Shown here: piece by piece, positions 8,606-17,509 of the stretch
Layout of the letters: each line of letters starts with the position of its first letter
Position numbering within the stretch: position 1 is the first letter of the stretch
Assembly: GCA_934339365.1 (NCBI GenBank)
Contig: CAKRHW010000011.1
Location: 1-57,465, forward strand
Length of the DNA stretch: 57,465 nt
Source of the DNA: an uncultured Lachnospiraceae bacterium
Lineage (GTDB): Bacteria; Bacillota; Clostridia; Lachnospirales; Lachnospiraceae
Direction of reading: 5' to 3'
Made by a program: the position numbers and the translations under genes
Notes under the pieces: model-generated
Told to the model about the DNA's origin: nothing
Database searches by the model: none
Seen by the model: the letters and a program-made list of their open reading frames with translations, nothing else

Positions 8606-8972
8606 TCTTCTCCTCCTCTAATTTTTCCTGTTCTTTCTCCACAATCTGTATCAACGTCTCTTTTGTTACACCTGCTTTTAGTGCTTCATACGCTTTCTGC
8701 CCAAAATCTTCTGTTAATTTATCAAGCGCTTTCCCATTATGCTCTGCAACAAAACACCCTTTTCCGGCTACCGAATATATAATTCCATCTCTTTCTAACA
8801 CACCATATGCTTTTGCTACTGTATTCGGATTAATTCCTAATTCTTTTGCCAATGCCCTGGCAGCCGGAATCCGGTCATTTTCTTTTAAAAATCCATTCGA
8901 TATCTCACTACAGACTGCTTTATATATTTGTTCATAAATCGGCATTCTGCCTGTTACATCTATCGTAATCAT
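8592..8972 (-). CDS. GntR family repressor, YtrA subfamily
   Basis: A 126-residue protein with an N-terminal winged helix-turn-helix (PIYEQIYKAVCSEISNG, then RALAKELGINPNTVAKAYGVLE) and only a short C-terminal dimerisation helix. This is the size and layout of YtrA-type repressors, which control their own ABC transporter operon. A perfect palindrome at the operon promoter (10545-10569) is the likely operator. It lies between the permease and ATPase genes in one operon. Confidence 0.9.
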   Translation of the reverse strand: MITIDVTGRMPIYEQIYKAVCSEISNGFLKENDRIPAARALAKELGINPNTVAKAYGVLERDGIIYSVAGKGCFVAEHNGKALDKLTEDFGQKAYEALKAGVTKETLIQIVEKEQEKLEEEKNDRN

Positions 8973-8987
8973 ACGTTTAGCTCCTTT

Positions 8988-10478
8988 CTAATTCTCTGTT
9001 TCTTTTTTCAGATAGGAAAGTCTGCTTAATTCATTTTCTAATTGTTTTGCATTGTCCCTCTTAATTGGAAGTCCCTGTAAAAACCTCATACACCAGCTGC
9101 TTTTCTTTCCATTATAGGACTTATTATAAATTTCTCCTGCACCTCCATTCTTTATCTCTTTTTGAGACACATTATCCTTCGTAATCGTCAAACCACAGTT
9201 TCTGTACTCGTCTTGTCCCCAATCATAAGGATCCGTAAACAACCTTTTGATTCCCTGTTTTCCTGTGCTTAATTGTTTCTGGTAAATATCTAAAATCTCT
9301 CTTTGCTGTGCATCTGTTAACTTTTCTCCTGTGAAAAAAACAGTTTTTCTGATATTAGAACCATTTTCAAAATCCTCATATTCAATTCTGATATTGCAAT
9401 CGGTATTTTCTAAATTACTTTTCGGCTGTGTATAAATATATCCAAATCCACCCGTTGCAACAGAAGCATACATGAATCCAATAAACACGATGGTAAGAGC
9501 TGCAAAACGAATGATCCATTTTGCAAATATCCGGATATTCAGCTGTTTTCTACTTACTACAATATTAATAATCAGATAACAAACCCCTGCAATTAAGATT
9601 CCCCACAAAAAAGAAGAAGAGAAAAATAATGCAAGATAAATCATACAGATTCCCATAACTACCACAATATGAAAAAATACTTTATTTGAAACGGTAGTTC
9701 CTACAAATTTTGCATCTCTTTTTTCATAAATCTTTTCCGTAACCCACAATAAAATCATAGACAGGCATAAATTAAGTAAAACTCCCGCTAACAGATAAGT
9801 AAAATGATACGTCTCCATGGCACGTAGAATTCCCGGTCCCCAGAAATTAAAAATCATTGTATGACTTTGTGTCCACTCAATTCCGGAAGTACTTTCAAAA
9901 ACCTGTGCACAACATGCATAAGGTAAAACTGCCTGTAATATGGCAACTGCAATGGAAAAAAAGGTTGCTCCTGCATATGTTCCTGTACAGGAAGAACAAA
10001 ATGCTACAATCATAACCATAAACATTGCAGCAGCAATCAGACATAAAATAATGGTCCAAAACTTTCCATATGTTTTAAAATTCTCCCATGCCGTATATTT
10101 TCTTAATTCTGATATATGTCTTAAGAATAATACATGCATGCTGATAAATGCTGAAATGAAAAGAGGAATCACCTGAATATAAACAAATGCAAGTATCCTT
10201 GACCAGAATCTCTCTGCTCCTGTAACCGGCATACTCAGTTCTACATCACTAATCTGCTTATTATTCAAATCCTTAAATAAATTCAGTGCTACAATATACC
10301 CACAAAATAATCCGCCCATACCAAAGAATAACCCCACCGTAATTCCTGTCGTTCTTCCAAATGAAACCAATATCATCGCAATCACATATAAAATATTGAT
10401 AATCACCACCATCTTTTTCTTTGTCTGACGCTGTGCTAAAGCGATGCGGTTTACCTTCCTAACCAATCCCGTTTTCAT
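8988..10478 (-). CDS. ABC transporter permease of the GntR-linked module
   Basis: About 496 residues. There are two groups of hydrophobic segments: roughly six between residues 25 and 265, and four between 275 and 365. A C-terminal soluble region follows (about residues 370-496). The ORF opens at 10544, but AGGAGG nine bases before the ATG at 10478 (MKTGLVRKVNRI) marks the start and removes an unlikely Arg-rich leader. It is first in an operon with the GntR regulator and ATPase. The family is recognised by context and topology rather than by a conserved motif. Confidence 0.8.
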   Translation of the reverse strand: MKTGLVRKVNRIALAQRQTKKKMVVIINILYVIAMILVSFGRTTGITVGLFFGMGGLFCGYIVALNLFKDLNNKQISDVELSMPVTGAERFWSRILAFVYIQVIPLFISAFISMHVLFLRHISELRKYTAWENFKTYGKFWTIILCLIAAAMFMVMIVAFCSSCTGTYAGATFFSIAVAILQAVLPYACCAQVFESTSGIEWTQSHTMIFNFWGPGILRAMETYHFTYLLAGVLLNLCLSMILLWVTEKIYEKRDAKFVGTTVSNKVFFHIVVVMGICMIYLALFFSSSFLWGILIAGVCYLIINIVVSRKQLNIRIFAKWIIRFAALTIVFIGFMYASVATGGFGYIYTQPKSNLENTDCNIRIEYEDFENGSNIRKTVFFTGEKLTDAQQREILDIYQKQLSTGKQGIKRLFTDPYDWGQDEYRNCGLTITKDNVSQKEIKNGGAGEIYNKSYNGKKSSWCMRFLQGLPIKRDNAKQLENELSRLSYLKKETEN

Positions 10479-10544
10479 GAATGTCCGCCTCCTAATTCTA
10501 AATCTTTTTTCATTAATACTTTTGGACTGTCCTATGTGTATCAT

Positions 10545-10569
10545 AGTGTACTATGTATCATAGTACACT
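10545..10569. promoter_or_regulatory. GntR operator palindrome
   Basis: Perfect 11-bp inverted repeat AGTGTACTATG and CATAGTACACT separated by TAT. A second, overlapping palindrome (CATAGT GT ACTATG, 10542-10555) shares its left arm. Both lie immediately downstream of the -10 box, where a bound repressor would block initiation. The encoded YtrA-like GntR protein is the obvious ligand. Confidence 0.8.
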
Positions 10570-10570
10570 T

Positions 10571-10599
10571 AATGTACCACCTTGCTTTGATTCTGTCAA
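10571..10599 (-). promoter_or_regulatory. Sigma-70 type promoter of the permease-GntR-ATPase operon
   Basis: Minus strand -35 TTGACA (10594-10599), a 17-bp spacer, and -10 TACATT (10571-10576). The palindromic operator starts two bases downstream. The transcript would carry a leader of about 85 bases to the ATG at 10478. Confidence 0.8.
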
Positions 10600-10620
10600 C
10601 TATTTTTTTAATAAACATAT

Positions 10621-10654
10621 AAAAGCCAGAGAATTTACTAATTCTCTGGCTTTT
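10621..10654. terminator. Terminator downstream of the glycyl-radical locus
   Basis: Perfect inverted repeat AAAAGCCAGAGAATT / AATTCTCTGGCTTTT with a four-base loop, lying between the activase remnant (10700) and the GntR operon promoter. Confidence 0.85.
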
Positions 10655-10699
10655 ACACTTTCTTATTTTCTGTAATTCCTATAACAACCCCTCTCGATT

Positions 10700-11281
10700 T
10701 TATTCTATAAGCTGATAAACCTGATTCATAAAATCATCTTCTAGACTGGCATCCCCCATCAAATATTCTCTTCCAAGATTTTTATATTTTCCTTCCCCGA
10801 ATTTATGATATTTCAATGGCTCATATTCCACATTTGGAAAGTTAAGAAGAAAAGACAGAATGTCTTTGATCTCATTTATATCATCATTAAATCCCGGAAT
10901 AACAGGAGTTCGAACCTTCTTTGGAAGGTTCGGATAATCTCTGCAAAGGTTCCTGAAATTTTCAATGATTGGCTGATTACTTTTCCCTGTATATTCTATA
11001 TGCTTTTCTTCATTCATAGATTTGAGATCGAATAAAATATAATCTAGATATTTAGCAGCCTCATATAACACCTGATAATTTCCATATCCGCAATTTTCTT
11101 TTCCAATACATTTCTGGCAGTCATAAGATATTTCTTTTTCAACAAGTTGTGATTCTGGATTGCAACACCATCTGCATCTTAAAGGACAGCCTTTTAAAAA
11201 GATAATGGTTCTTATTCCCGGCCCGTCATGCAAAGAATAGTGTTGAATTTGAAACACAAAATCCTTTCTAACTTTATTCAT
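10700..11281 (-). pseudogene. Glycyl-radical enzyme activase with internal deletion
   Basis: Radical SAM activases install the glycyl radical on their partner and are normally about 260-300 residues. This one has 193. The N-terminus is intact, with the GCPLRCRWC cluster motif (C32, C36, C39). The sequence then passes from DCQKCIG directly to ENCGYGNYQV and YILFDLKSMN. In intact proteins those two segments are separated by the rest of the ferredoxin-like insert and the TLSGGEP SAM-binding motif. Roughly 80 residues are missing in frame, so the protein should be inactive. The C-terminal half (GKSNQP, IPGFNDD, EYEPLKYHKFGE) is family-like. It lies 35 bp after the glycyl-radical enzyme remnant. 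Confidence 0.8.
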
Positions 11282-11316
11282 TTAGCAACCTCCTGATCTT
11301 ATTCAAATACAAATGA

Positions 11317-12084
11317 TTACACACTTGCATGTTCTGTTCTAGAAATCAAATCATCCTGAAGTTCTTTCGTTAATTCTGTAAAATAAGCAGTATATCCTGC
11401 AATTCGAACCAGCAAATTCCTATATTGTTCTGGATTTTTTTGTGCTTTTTTCATTGTCTCACTATTGATAACATTGAACTGCACATGCCATAACTTCAAA
11501 TCTCTCCATGCTTTTATGAACTCAACAAGTTTCTCCGTACCTTCTTCTCCCTGTACACAGGCAGGACTTAACTTAATGTTAATCAGCCGGCCTGCATGTT
11601 CGTTTCGATTGTAATTTTTTGTTGCATAATTAGAAAGTAAAACTGCTGCAGGTCCATTGATATCAGCTCCCTGGGAAGCACTCGATCCATCTGATAATGG
11701 TGTGAATGCTTTTCTTCCATTTGGGGTTGCACTGACAACTTTTCCAAATGGAACGTGTGAAGTAAACGGAACTAAACGCAAATCCATATGTACCCCTAAT
11801 TCACTTCCATATTTTGCAGTAAATTTCTGTACTTCTAAATCAATTAGTTTACCGATTTCATCTGTATAAGAATCATTATTTCCATAACTTGGAGCATTTA
11901 GCAGCAATTGACGAATTGCTTCATATCCTTCTTTTGTCTGACCTCCAATGGTTACAGCTTCCCAATGTGCATATCCTTCATTAAATGCACCACCTGTATC
12001 CGATAGATACAAGTCAATAAACTGTGCCATGGCAACCCACATGCATTCAAATAATTCCTGTACTTCTTCATCTGAAATAATTCC
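11317..12084 (-). pseudogene. Glycyl-radical enzyme, C-terminal remnant with internal deletion
   Basis: The C-terminus of a PFL-like glycyl-radical enzyme, with the radical loop VRIAGYTAYF about 30 residues from the end, GRKAFTPLSDGSSASQG and HVQFNVINSETM. An intact protein has about 800 residues. The reading frame opens without a start at about 12084 (GIISDEEVQELFEC before the Met at 12042). It then jumps from EAVTIGGQTKEG to YEAIRQLLLNAPSYGN, omitting the central barrel with the catalytic Cys. It cannot be an active enzyme. The substrate class cannot be assigned with confidence. Confidence 0.8.
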
Positions 12085-12110
12085 TTTTTTCTTATTTCAT
12101 CTTTTTCTTT

Positions 12111-12686
12111 TTACGCCAACGCCTTCGCCAAATCTCCATGTCTGTTTGCCCACAAAACTATGGCATCACATGTAATAATTTCTGCTTCTAGAAATGGTCG
12201 TTTCTCCCGATTGTCAATCGGACTATATTCATCTAACTGCTTAAGCTTTTCTAATGCTTCTTCTTTGATCCCTTTAAATCCTTTTTGCATTACGATTTCA
12301 TAATCGTGTACCCATATTTTTATCATTTCTTCCTGCATATGTATTCTTGTCAATGCATCTAACGCACTAAACGGTTCATCTAAAAGAAGAACTTTCGGTT
12401 TATTTGCCAATGCTCTTGCTATCGCAACTCTTTGTGCCATTCCGCCTGATAATTCTTTTGGAAGTGCATTTGCAAAATCCTGTAAACCAACACGACTCAG
12501 ACTATCCATAATCAGATCATCGTTTTTCTTTTCGTCCTGTGGAAGACTAAATCGAATATTTTCTTTCACATTCAGCCATGGAAGTAATCTGTGATCCTGA
12601 AAAATTAATCCTTTTTCTCTTGATGGACCCGTTACTTTCTCCCCAAATAATGTATATTCACCTTTCTGTTTCCTCTCATTTCCTTT
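12111..12686 (-). pseudogene. Chimera of SsuB-like ABC ATPase and glycyl-radical enzyme fragment
   Basis: The open frame from about 12686 begins mid-protein, after a TGA. It first encodes the ATPase of a nitrate/sulfonate/taurine-type importer (GLIFQDHRLLPWLNV Q-loop, LSGGMAQRVAIARAL signature, LLLDEPFSALD Walker B). Walker A is absent. Near 12311, after EEMIKIW, the sequence becomes that of a glycyl-radical enzyme N-terminal half (YEIVMQKGFKGIKEEALEKL, then RPFLEAEIITCDAI, ending GDLAKALA). A TAA follows where the family continues with charged residues; the same frame still reads KEKDEIRKKEL after it. The two genes were joined by a deletion. The GTG at 12569 is only a nominal start. Confidence 0.75.
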
Positions 12687-12807
12687 TCATATCCCCCAAA
12701 AAGCAATGGATCCATAAGGATTATTACTTAAATTTTCTATTTTCGTGAAAACGCAATCACTTTGATTTTACAAATGTTTAGAAGAAAAAATCAGGTTTTT
12801 GCATAGA

Positions 12808-12852
12808 AAAAAAGACCGTTCATTTTCAAAAAATGAAAATGAATGGTCTTTT
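12808..12852 (-). terminator. Terminator of the nitroreductase transcript
   Basis: Inverted repeat AAAAGACC.TTCATTTTC / GAAAATGAA.GGTCTTTT just after the nitroreductase stop. The A/T ends give a T-run on the minus strand. The 120 bases between this hairpin and the broken ATPase (12687-12807) show no gene. Confidence 0.8.
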
Positions 12853-12871
12853 ACGCTGTCTCTATTCTTTT

Positions 12872-13396
12872 CTATACATAATATACCCAGTTTTCTTTTC
12901 GCTTTGGCGTCTCTGGATATTCGCCATCTACATAACCTAAGGCACAATGTCCGATTCCTTCATAATCGCCTTCAATTCCTAATGACTTTAAAAATTCTTT
13001 TCCTTCTTCTGATTCAAATTCTTCTTTCGCTCTATGAATCCAGCAGCTTCCGATTCCTAAATCATGTGCTTCTAGCATAAGATTTCCCATTACAAGCGTT
13101 CCATCATAAATTGCGGTTGGATATTCTTTATTCGCAAGCACTGCAAGAATAACAGGAGCACCGTAAAAAGGATCAAAACTTTCATCCTGTCCCATAAATC
13201 TGGCATTCATTTTTGCAAAACGATCACGAATTTCCTTTTTGGTAATTGCTATGATAATTGGTGACTGCTTATTTCTTCCGGTTGCCGCATAAGTTCCGGC
13301 TTCTATAATTTTTTCTAACTGTTCCTTTGGAATCATGTCACTTTTAAATTTACGAATACTTCTTCTGGTTTTAATTGTTTCTAAAATATCACTCAT
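12872..13396 (-). CDS. Nitroreductase family FMN protein
   Basis: A 174-residue flavin oxidoreductase. RRSIRKF near the N-terminus binds FMN phosphate, and GIGSCWIHRA plus GHCALGY form the C-terminal flavin-binding part. The length fits the compact NfsA/NfsB-like anaerobe type. It probably reduces quinones or nitro compounds with NAD(P)H as a dimer. It stands alone: its terminator is directly downstream and the radical SAM gene ends 40 bp upstream. Confidence 0.88.
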   Translation of the reverse strand: MSDILETIKTRRSIRKFKSDMIPKEQLEKIIEAGTYAATGRNKQSPIIIAITKKEIRDRFAKMNARFMGQDESFDPFYGAPVILAVLANKEYPTAIYDGTLVMGNLMLEAHDLGIGSCWIHRAKEEFESEEGKEFLKSLGIEGDYEGIGHCALGYVDGEYPETPKRKENWVYYV

Positions 13397-13436
13397 ATCT
13401 TTTCCTTTCTCATCTATCTTTCTGATAGCGTTTCCC

Positions 13437-14051
13437 TTAATCCTCGAATGGACGAATTCTATATGTCACACCAAGTTCTTCACAAATTTTACTACATTGC
13501 TTTTCTTCTTCTTTCGTGATTGTAGTCTCTACCGTAGAAAGAATGACATTGGGAACATATTGCTTTACCTTCTTGACAAAATCGATCATCGCCTGATATG
13601 CCTGATTGCCAAACTGACTTCGTACAATTTCATTATATTCTTTTTCATTCGGAGTATTGAGACTGATTGAGATAGTATCAATGCATCCCTGTAAATCTTT
13701 GGTTATATCTCTGCCATTAATCAGATTAGCCTGTCCATTCGTGTTAATTCGAATAGGTTTCTGATACTTTTCTTTTATAAACTTAGCTGTCTGAATTAAA
13801 ACGTCTATTCGTTCTGTTGGTTCGCCAAATCCGCAAAAAACAATTTCATCATATTGACTGACATCGACCTTAGAAAATGCTTCTTTCACTTCTTCAAAAG
13901 AAGGTTCATGTTCTAACCATAAGGAATCTGAATCTTCCATATGATCTCTTGTCTGTCTCAAACAAAATGTACATGCACAAGAACACTTATTAGTCAAATT
14001 CACATACAGATTATTATGAACCTTATATAAAATAGTCATTGCCTTCTTCAT
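13437..14051 (-). CDS. Radical SAM protein, TatD-associated family (TIGR04038-like)
   Basis: About 204 residues. The [4Fe-4S] motif CSCACTFC gives Cys 23, 27 and 30 in CxxxCxxC spacing. FCGFGEPTER matches the GGEP-like SAM site and RINTNGQ a later SAM contact. The short size and C-terminal ending are typical of the radical SAM family found beside or fused to TatD nucleases; function is unknown. The ORF begins at 14099, but AAGAAGGAATTTATA before the ATG at 14051 marks the start and drops a Lys/Arg-rich leader. No tatD gene is in the window. Confidence 0.82.
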   Translation of the reverse strand: MKKAMTILYKVHNNLYVNLTNKCSCACTFCLRQTRDHMEDSDSLWLEHEPSFEEVKEAFSKVDVSQYDEIVFCGFGEPTERIDVLIQTAKFIKEKYQKPIRINTNGQANLINGRDITKDLQGCIDTISISLNTPNEKEYNEIVRSQFGNQAYQAMIDFVKKVKQYVPNVILSTVETTITKEEEKQCSKICEELGVTYRIRPFED

Positions 14052-14100
14052 TATAAATTCCTTCTTTCTTTTTTCTTTCTTTTTCCTTTGCTTTACCATT

Positions 14101-14976
14101 TTATTTACTGCTTAATCTACAAAGCTCCTCTTCAAAGCATACACCATCTGTTACCGGAATATCAAGTTCTATTGATCGTAAAATACACTTTTTTATAAAA
14201 TCAGACGCCTTTTTTACTGACTTTTGAAAATCAATTCCATTGACTGCATCAGCTGCAATGATAGATGAAAAAATATCTCCGGTTCCCGATCTTGAAACAC
14301 CAATCTTTTTCGTTTTAATTAATGCTTCTCCTTTTCCTTTTTCATAACACCAGTTCCCAATATAACTCTTTTGGTCAATGCCTGTGATTACGATTTTCGT
14401 TGGTCCCTGCTCCGATAATTGATATGCAAGTTCTCTGACCTCTGAAAGCTTCCAGTTCTCTTTATATGGTGTATCTGTAAGAATACAAGCTTCTGTAAGG
14501 TTCGGAGTAAGAATGTCCCCATACCTTACAAGCCGTTTCATTTTCTGACACATTTCGTCCGTATAAGTAGGATATGCCTTTCCATAATCTCCCATTACAG
14601 GATCTAAAATTACAATCGTTTCTTCTTTCTTAAACCATTCTAGAAAATTCTGTACAATTTGAATCTGGTCTGCCGATCCTAAAAATCCTGTACAGATACC
14701 ATGAAATCTTAAATTCAGTTTCTTCCATTCCTCCATATAAGGAACCATATTTTTCGTAAAATCCTCATAAAAGAAAGAGGGATAACCCGTATGATTCGAA
14801 AAAATCGAAGTAGGCAACGGGCAGCATTGCACCTTCATCATAGAAATAATCGGCAATGATACAGCAATGGAACATCGTCCAAAACCAGAAATATCATTGA
14901 TGACTGCTATTTTCTTCTGATAATTATGTGCATCATTTTTTTTCAGATCTTCCTGTATCTTATTTTCTAACGCCAT
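14101..14976 (-). CDS. Pyridoxal / pyridoxamine kinase
   Basis: About 291 residues, ribokinase-like superfamily. The N-terminal INDISGFGRCSIAV and central TGFLGS / ILDPVMGDYGK are characteristic of PdxK/PdxY-like kinases; GVSRSGTGDIFSS carries the catalytic Asp in the anion hole. It phosphorylates vitamin B6 vitamers to give PLP. GGAGATTAAAA before the ATG at 14976 is preferred to the upstream ATG at 14994. It ends 49 bp before the radical SAM gene and may be co-transcribed with it. Confidence 0.88.
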   Translation of the reverse strand: MALENKIQEDLKKNDAHNYQKKIAVINDISGFGRCSIAVSLPIISMMKVQCCPLPTSIFSNHTGYPSFFYEDFTKNMVPYMEEWKKLNLRFHGICTGFLGSADQIQIVQNFLEWFKKEETIVILDPVMGDYGKAYPTYTDEMCQKMKRLVRYGDILTPNLTEACILTDTPYKENWKLSEVRELAYQLSEQGPTKIVITGIDQKSYIGNWCYEKGKGEALIKTKKIGVSRSGTGDIFSSIIAADAVNGIDFQKSVKKASDFIKKCILRSIELDIPVTDGVCFEEELCRLSSK

Positions 14977-15044
14977 TTTTAATCTCCTAAACAATCCTTT
15001 CCATCACGAACATATTATCATATTTTTTCCTGTTACACTACAAA

Positions 15045-15085
15045 AAAATACAGAATATTCACGAATCCGTTTATATTCTGTATTT
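15045..15085 (-). terminator. Terminator of the Bce-like operon
   Basis: Inverted repeat AAATACAGAATAT / ATATTCTGTATTT with a loop of about 14 bases, just after the permease stop. A small tandem CTTATT repeat lies between stop and hairpin. Confidence 0.65.
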
Positions 15086-15098
15086 CTTATTCTTATTC

Positions 15099-17498
15099 TT
15101 ATTCTGAAATCAGCTGTCTTGTTCCAATTTTCTTTACTTTTCGCGATTTCACATATGCACATATAACAAACAAAACAATCATAAATGCACCTGTTATCAT
15201 TGTAGACAAGATGGTAACGGAATGCTGATAATGATATACTCCAAAAGTCGAAAATAATGCCCGAAATGCCGGTGGACTCACAAGGAAAGACAGAATACTT
15301 CCAATCAAAGAACCAAGAAGTGCTGTAACACCAAATCGAATAGCAAGCTGCATTCTTAATTTCCCGGATGTAAATCCTAATGCCTTATAAACACCAAAAT
15401 CTTTTTTCTCTCTTGCAATTATTTTTCCACATACAATCGATACTGTGATTAAAACAAATACTGCTCCTAAAAAATAAACCAGCACTGCAATGCTCTCGAC
15501 TCCAACTGTAATGATACCAAAAAAGTCATCTCCTCTTTTTTCACTCACAGCGGATTGAATTTTATAATCCTTTCCATCTTCATATTTTTCCCGCAATTCT
15601 TTTATCAGAGTGCCACAATCATTTTGATTCTTTAACACATAGTCCACATTTCCCCATTGATGATTCTTTTTTGTATTTCCTTTTGCCAGCTTCTGATAAG
15701 CCTCATAACTCATCGCAAAATTTCTACCTACATCATTGGTTGATTCATATATTCCGGATACAATCATCGTGCGCTCTACTCCGTCTTTTTTGACTTTAAT
15801 TTTATCTCCAACCCCTACTCCAAGTTCATCCCCAATATATTGTGTAATCAGAATTTCATTATCATACTTACAGGTTCTTCCTTTCTTTACGGATATGATT
15901 GCATCCGGTGGATCAATAATATAACAGTACATCTTGGCATTATCTAGCAGCATATATTCACTATGCATTCTATATTTCTCAGTTATGCCATATTTCTGAA
16001 TGATCTTATCGACCTTTTTTTCTATCTCATCATTGTGATAAGTAATTTCTACATCAGATTTTGTAATGGAGAAAAAGTCAGATACCATATTATTAGAATT
16101 GACCCACTTATAAATATCATTGACCATAACCATAAAAATCATAAGAATCGCAGCCACAACAATTGCGGCAAGATACTGTTTCTTTTCTGATATAAACTGC
16201 CTGTAAGCAAGAGAACTCTGTAGTATTTTTGATGAAACAGGAAGTTTCATAATGCTCGAAAAGTGTACACTGTCCATTCCATCATTCATTGCTTTTAACG
16301 GTGTAATTCTTGAAAGTTTCGCCGTTTTAATCAAAATAAAAATTGCAACCAGCACCAAAATTGCAAGCAGAATCACACCTGTTAATTTGATATTTAACTG
16401 ATTCGATACATACATTCCCAGAGAATCTACCGATGATTCATTAAAATATCTGACAGCCAGAACAGATAGTGGAATTCCTGCTAACAATCCCAGTAAAACA
16501 GTTCCCAGATAGCCTATTAAAAATGTTTTTCGAATGGAGGAATTATCCATGCCAACAGATTTTAATATTCCAATATTTTTATAATCTAATTGCATGCTGC
16601 TGCTAATATTATGCCCTAACACAATCAGTGCTGCGATAAGCAGTAATATAATAAACACCATCAGGAAAGAAGAAAATAAATTCGTTAAAAGCAAAGTGTA
16701 TTTTATGGACTGTTGCTTCGATAACGTGATAAAGCAATAACTCGCATAACTACTTGCATCATTTAAAGTTTTTTCAAACTTAATTGATGTTAATTTTTTA
16801 TCTGGATTTTGAAAAATATTTAAAATCTTTGATTTTGTAATTGCACGATCCTTCTCATTCTGATTTTTAGAAGAAAAATCCGATAATTTTTGAAAGTCCT
16901 CACTTGAAATTAAAAGTGTTTTGATTCCCATAACAGAAGAGCCCATAAAAGGATCTTCAAAAAACGAAGCCACTTTGTAAGAAAATCTTGTATCATCAGA
17001 ACCAATTTCAACCGTATCTCCAATCTTACAATGATAAAGTCCACGATAACTGAACGGAACACTAATTTCTCCCTGTTTTAATTCTGAATGAATGGGATTT
17101 CCCTTCTCATCATATTGCGTGTAATGATAATTTTTATCTTTATTGTCTAATAAAAATATAGAGCTTTCTCCACTTTTTCCATTGCAATTTTTCAAAAAAG
17201 AGCCATAGAAATCTGATATGCGAACTTCTTTTACTGCATCACATTTTTTTATGTTGCGTACAATAGAATCTGCATCAACTCCTAATGTTTCTAATTTTTG
17301 ATCACTGTAAAGAGCCGCTAACATATCGCCAAAGCCGACTTGTTTCATCAATTCAGCATCTCTTTTCTTAGAGTTTGTATCATAACTTAACACCGAACAT
17401 AAAGCAATAGATACAATCATCATCAGAATAAAAATACTAATATAAACACTTTTGCTTTTTCGAAGATTTCCTTTTATCACCATCATAATATATGACAT
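15099..17498 (-). CDS. FtsX-like ABC permease with two permease cores
   Basis: About 799 residues. There is one membrane segment near the N-terminus (SVYISIFILMMIVSIAL), a long extracytoplasmic region (about 35-265), three segments (about 270-400), a further segment and second external region (440-660), and a final group of three. This duplicated MacB_PCD/FtsX layout is typical of large permeases that work with a LolD/SalX-type ATPase, often in antimicrobial peptide resistance or lipid/peptide export. GGGGGTGAAAAA before the ATG at 17498 decides the start; the longer frame would overlap the ATPase gene. Ligand unknown. Confidence 0.83.
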   Translation of the reverse strand: MSYIMMVIKGNLRKSKSVYISIFILMMIVSIALCSVLSYDTNSKKRDAELMKQVGFGDMLAALYSDQKLETLGVDADSIVRNIKKCDAVKEVRISDFYGSFLKNCNGKSGESSIFLLDNKDKNYHYTQYDEKGNPIHSELKQGEISVPFSYRGLYHCKIGDTVEIGSDDTRFSYKVASFFEDPFMGSSVMGIKTLLISSEDFQKLSDFSSKNQNEKDRAITKSKILNIFQNPDKKLTSIKFEKTLNDASSYASYCFITLSKQQSIKYTLLLTNLFSSFLMVFIILLLIAALIVLGHNISSSMQLDYKNIGILKSVGMDNSSIRKTFLIGYLGTVLLGLLAGIPLSVLAVRYFNESSVDSLGMYVSNQLNIKLTGVILLAILVLVAIFILIKTAKLSRITPLKAMNDGMDSVHFSSIMKLPVSSKILQSSLAYRQFISEKKQYLAAIVVAAILMIFMVMVNDIYKWVNSNNMVSDFFSITKSDVEITYHNDEIEKKVDKIIQKYGITEKYRMHSEYMLLDNAKMYCYIIDPPDAIISVKKGRTCKYDNEILITQYIGDELGVGVGDKIKVKKDGVERTMIVSGIYESTNDVGRNFAMSYEAYQKLAKGNTKKNHQWGNVDYVLKNQNDCGTLIKELREKYEDGKDYKIQSAVSEKRGDDFFGIITVGVESIAVLVYFLGAVFVLITVSIVCGKIIAREKKDFGVYKALGFTSGKLRMQLAIRFGVTALLGSLIGSILSFLVSPPAFRALFSTFGVYHYQHSVTILSTMITGAFMIVLFVICAYVKSRKVKKIGTRQLISE

Positions 17499-17509
17499 TT
17501 TTTCACCCC

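Noticed and set aside
15085..15105. Tandem CTTATT repeat
   Set aside because: Only about three copies, in AT-rich DNA beside a terminator; no sign of a functional repeat.
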